NCBI RefSeq assembly: GCF_027921445.1
Contig: NZ_CP115667.1
Location: 1,550,001-1,614,000 of the forward strand
Reading direction: 5' to 3'
Origin: Peptoniphilus equinus
GTDB taxonomy: Bacteria > Bacillota > Clostridia > Tissierellales > Peptoniphilaceae
DNA length: 64,000 nucleotides
Shown piece after piece: positions 63,010 through 64,000 of the stretch. Below the pieces are notes generated by a model that saw only the letters and a program-made list of their open reading frames with translations, had not been told where the DNA came from and did not search any database. Numbering within the stretch: the first letter of the stretch is position 1; each line of letters opens with the position of its first letter. The translations under genes and the position numbers were made by a program.

Positions 63010-64000
63010 TTACATTCTTTTTCCCTTACGTTCAAACCCAAGTGCTGCGAGTGCCACGACACTGGCCATACCCATCACCGCATAACCTGCAATGCCGGGA
63101 TCAAATGTCTTTGGCGGCCCTGTCTGTGGTACCGTCGTCTTAGGCACTTCCGTCGGTTCAACCTGCGGCGTGTCCGCAGGCGTCTCAGGCGGATTATCCT
63201 GAGGTGTTTCCGGCGGGATTGTCGGAGGTATCTCAGGCGGATTGTCCGGCGGATTATCCGGTGGGTTGTCTGGCGGATTGTCAGGTGGGTTATCCGGTGG
63301 ATTATCCGGCGGTGTCTCGGAGGTATAGAAGTTGTTAAACTTGACGTCTAAGACTTCGACAATAGCCACACCGGCAGGGAGTTCAATGCGATAACTGCCG
63401 TCTGCATTTTTAATAATGTTGACGACTGCTTCAGTGCCTTCCTGCACTTTATACAAGGTATACGTGTAGTTGCCGTTGAGAAGAATCTGCGAAAGCGTCG
63501 TACTGTCGATTCGAACTTCACTGTTATCAAGGTTCGAATGAATGACGGCATCCTTAACTTCTTTCCCATCAAGATAGATCTTAATCGGCAAGAGCACGTC
63601 GCCTGCTTGGACTTGTCTGCGAAGTGTCAATGCAATGGCCGACGCCTGTTCCGAGCGATATTGGTCAATAGCTTCTTCAACCAATTCATAGTCTTTAGCC
63701 GTGAGTTGGCCTTGGAGCCCTTGAAGTGCAGCTTTCCAATCGCCATCTTTATTTAAGACAATCTCCTGCACATTACCGTCTTTGTCACGAATCGTAATCT
63801 TAAGGGTTTCGGGACGAATCGATGTCTCATCCCCGTGCCAAATCTTTTCGATGTCGATATCGTGCTGCGGCCCGGAATAATTTTCCACCTTGCCGATGGA
63901 CGCATCCTCGCTAGACCGGGTAAAGTCTTTTAACTCGAATTGTCCATAAGGAATGCCGTTCATCATCACAGAAGGCATATAGAGGGTATAGAATCCTTCT
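63010..64000 (-). CDS. Cell-wall anchored surface protein, C-terminal part (cut by window edge)
   Basis: At least 329 residues of the end of a surface protein; the frame stays open to the window edge (EGFYTLYMPSVMMNGIPYG is upstream of the first internal Met). Residues of the visible part: a Cna_B/SpaA-like region (VENYSGPQHDIDIEKIWHGDE and later DGSYRIELPAG), a beta-rich region, a proline-rich spacer of PPDN repeats, then a sorting signal: VPQTG, a hydrophobic helix (GYAVMGMASVVALAALGF) and a basic tail ERKGKRM. The motif is xPxTG rather than LPxTG. The adjacent class B sortase is the likely partner. Confidence 0.85.
   Translation of the reverse strand, partial: EGFYTLYMPSVMMNGIPYGQFELKDFTRSSEDASIGKVENYSGPQHDIDIEKIWHGDETSIRPETLKITIRDKDGNVQEIVLNKDGDWKAALQGLQGQLTAKDYELVEEAIDQYRSEQASAIALTLRRQVQAGDVLLPIKIYLDGKEVKDAVIHSNLDNSEVRIDSTTLSQILLNGNYTYTLYKVQEGTEAVVNIIKNADGSYRIELPAGVAIVEVLDVKFNNFYTSETPPDNPPDNPPDNPPDNPPDNPPDNPPEIPPTIPPETPQDNPPETPADTPQVEPTEVPKTTVPQTGPPKTFDPGIAGYAVMGMASVVALAALGFERKGKRM
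63236..63307 (-). repeat. Six 12-bp repeats encoding PPDN spacer
   Basis: Six tandem copies of a 12-bp unit (GGCGGATTGTCC with variants such as GGTGGGTTATCC on the plus strand) encode Pro-Pro-Asp-Asn repeats in the wall-spanning spacer. Repeat number could vary between strains by slippage. Confidence 0.88.

Noticed and set aside
63236-63307. CRISPR-like repeat
   Set aside because: The 12-bp units are directly adjacent, without spacers, in frame and encode PPDN; it is a protein repeat.

Overview
The window looks like the chromosome of a strictly anaerobic, fermentative Gram-positive bacterium of the Clostridia/Tissierellia kind. I base this on the yybS-gdpP-rplI-dnaB gene order, a pyruvate:ferredoxin oxidoreductase, a V-type ATPase, a membrane pyrophosphatase, iron-sulfur serine dehydratase, a BofA-like protein, class B sortase, strong AGGAGG ribosome binding sites and many intrinsic terminators. 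GC content seems close to 50 percent by eye, so a higher-GC member of Peptoniphilaceae or a relative is my best guess; this is inference.

Layout. 1-3.5 kb: five genes of a V-type ATPase operon whose proteolipid carries the full Na+ ligand set. 3.7-8.2 kb: LCP wall enzyme, BofA-like protein, DUF188 protein, kinase, CorA and EamA transporters. 8.3-12.7 kb: a sugar-acid type catabolic cluster (KdgT permease, split UxaA dehydratase, DapA-family aldolase, IclR regulator). 13.5-15.8 kb: secG and a K+-dependent membrane pyrophosphatase. 15.9-21.4 kb: uppP, dnaB, rplI, gdpP, yybS. 21.5-30 kb: an IclR regulator, hydantoinase, NCS1 permease, two tiny upstream reading frames, and a 5-oxoprolinase operon (pxpA, NRAMP-like, pxpB, pxpC, DUF1445). 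30-39.7 kb: PFOR, an Asp/Glu racemase-family protein, a GH73 hydrolase, tRNA-Arg(CCT), pyrC and an AbgT transporter. 39.8-42.7 kb: L-serine dehydratase and transporter. 42.7-43.7 kb: a HEPN/nuclease-like protein. 43.7-50.5 kb: M20 amidohydrolase, tadA, PAP2 phosphatase and a heterodimeric ABC exporter. 50.7-57 kb: a complete 2-aminoethylphosphonate uptake and degradation operon with an RpiR regulator and a clear palindromic operator. 57.4-61.8 kb: acetyltransferases, an AspT-type exchanger behind a terminator/antiterminator-like leader, and an unrecognised two-gene unit with an HExxH motif. 62.2-64 kb: class B sortase and its probable cell-wall anchored substrate.

How it fits together. Energy conservation appears to use cation gradients (V-ATPase, pyrophosphatase) and ferredoxin-dependent pyruvate oxidation. 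Carbon and nitrogen come from amino acids and related compounds: serine goes to pyruvate, 5-oxoproline and D-glutamate go to glutamate, and hydantoin-like rings, phosphonates and sugar acids are also used. Several pathways end in pyruvate or acetaldehyde, which would feed PFOR. The most interesting points for follow-up are the HEPN/PD-(D/E)xK-like protein, the NRAMP-like protein without metal ligands inside the 5-oxoprolinase operon, the coupled small reading frames before the NCS1 gene, the AspT leader, and the RpiR operator pair.
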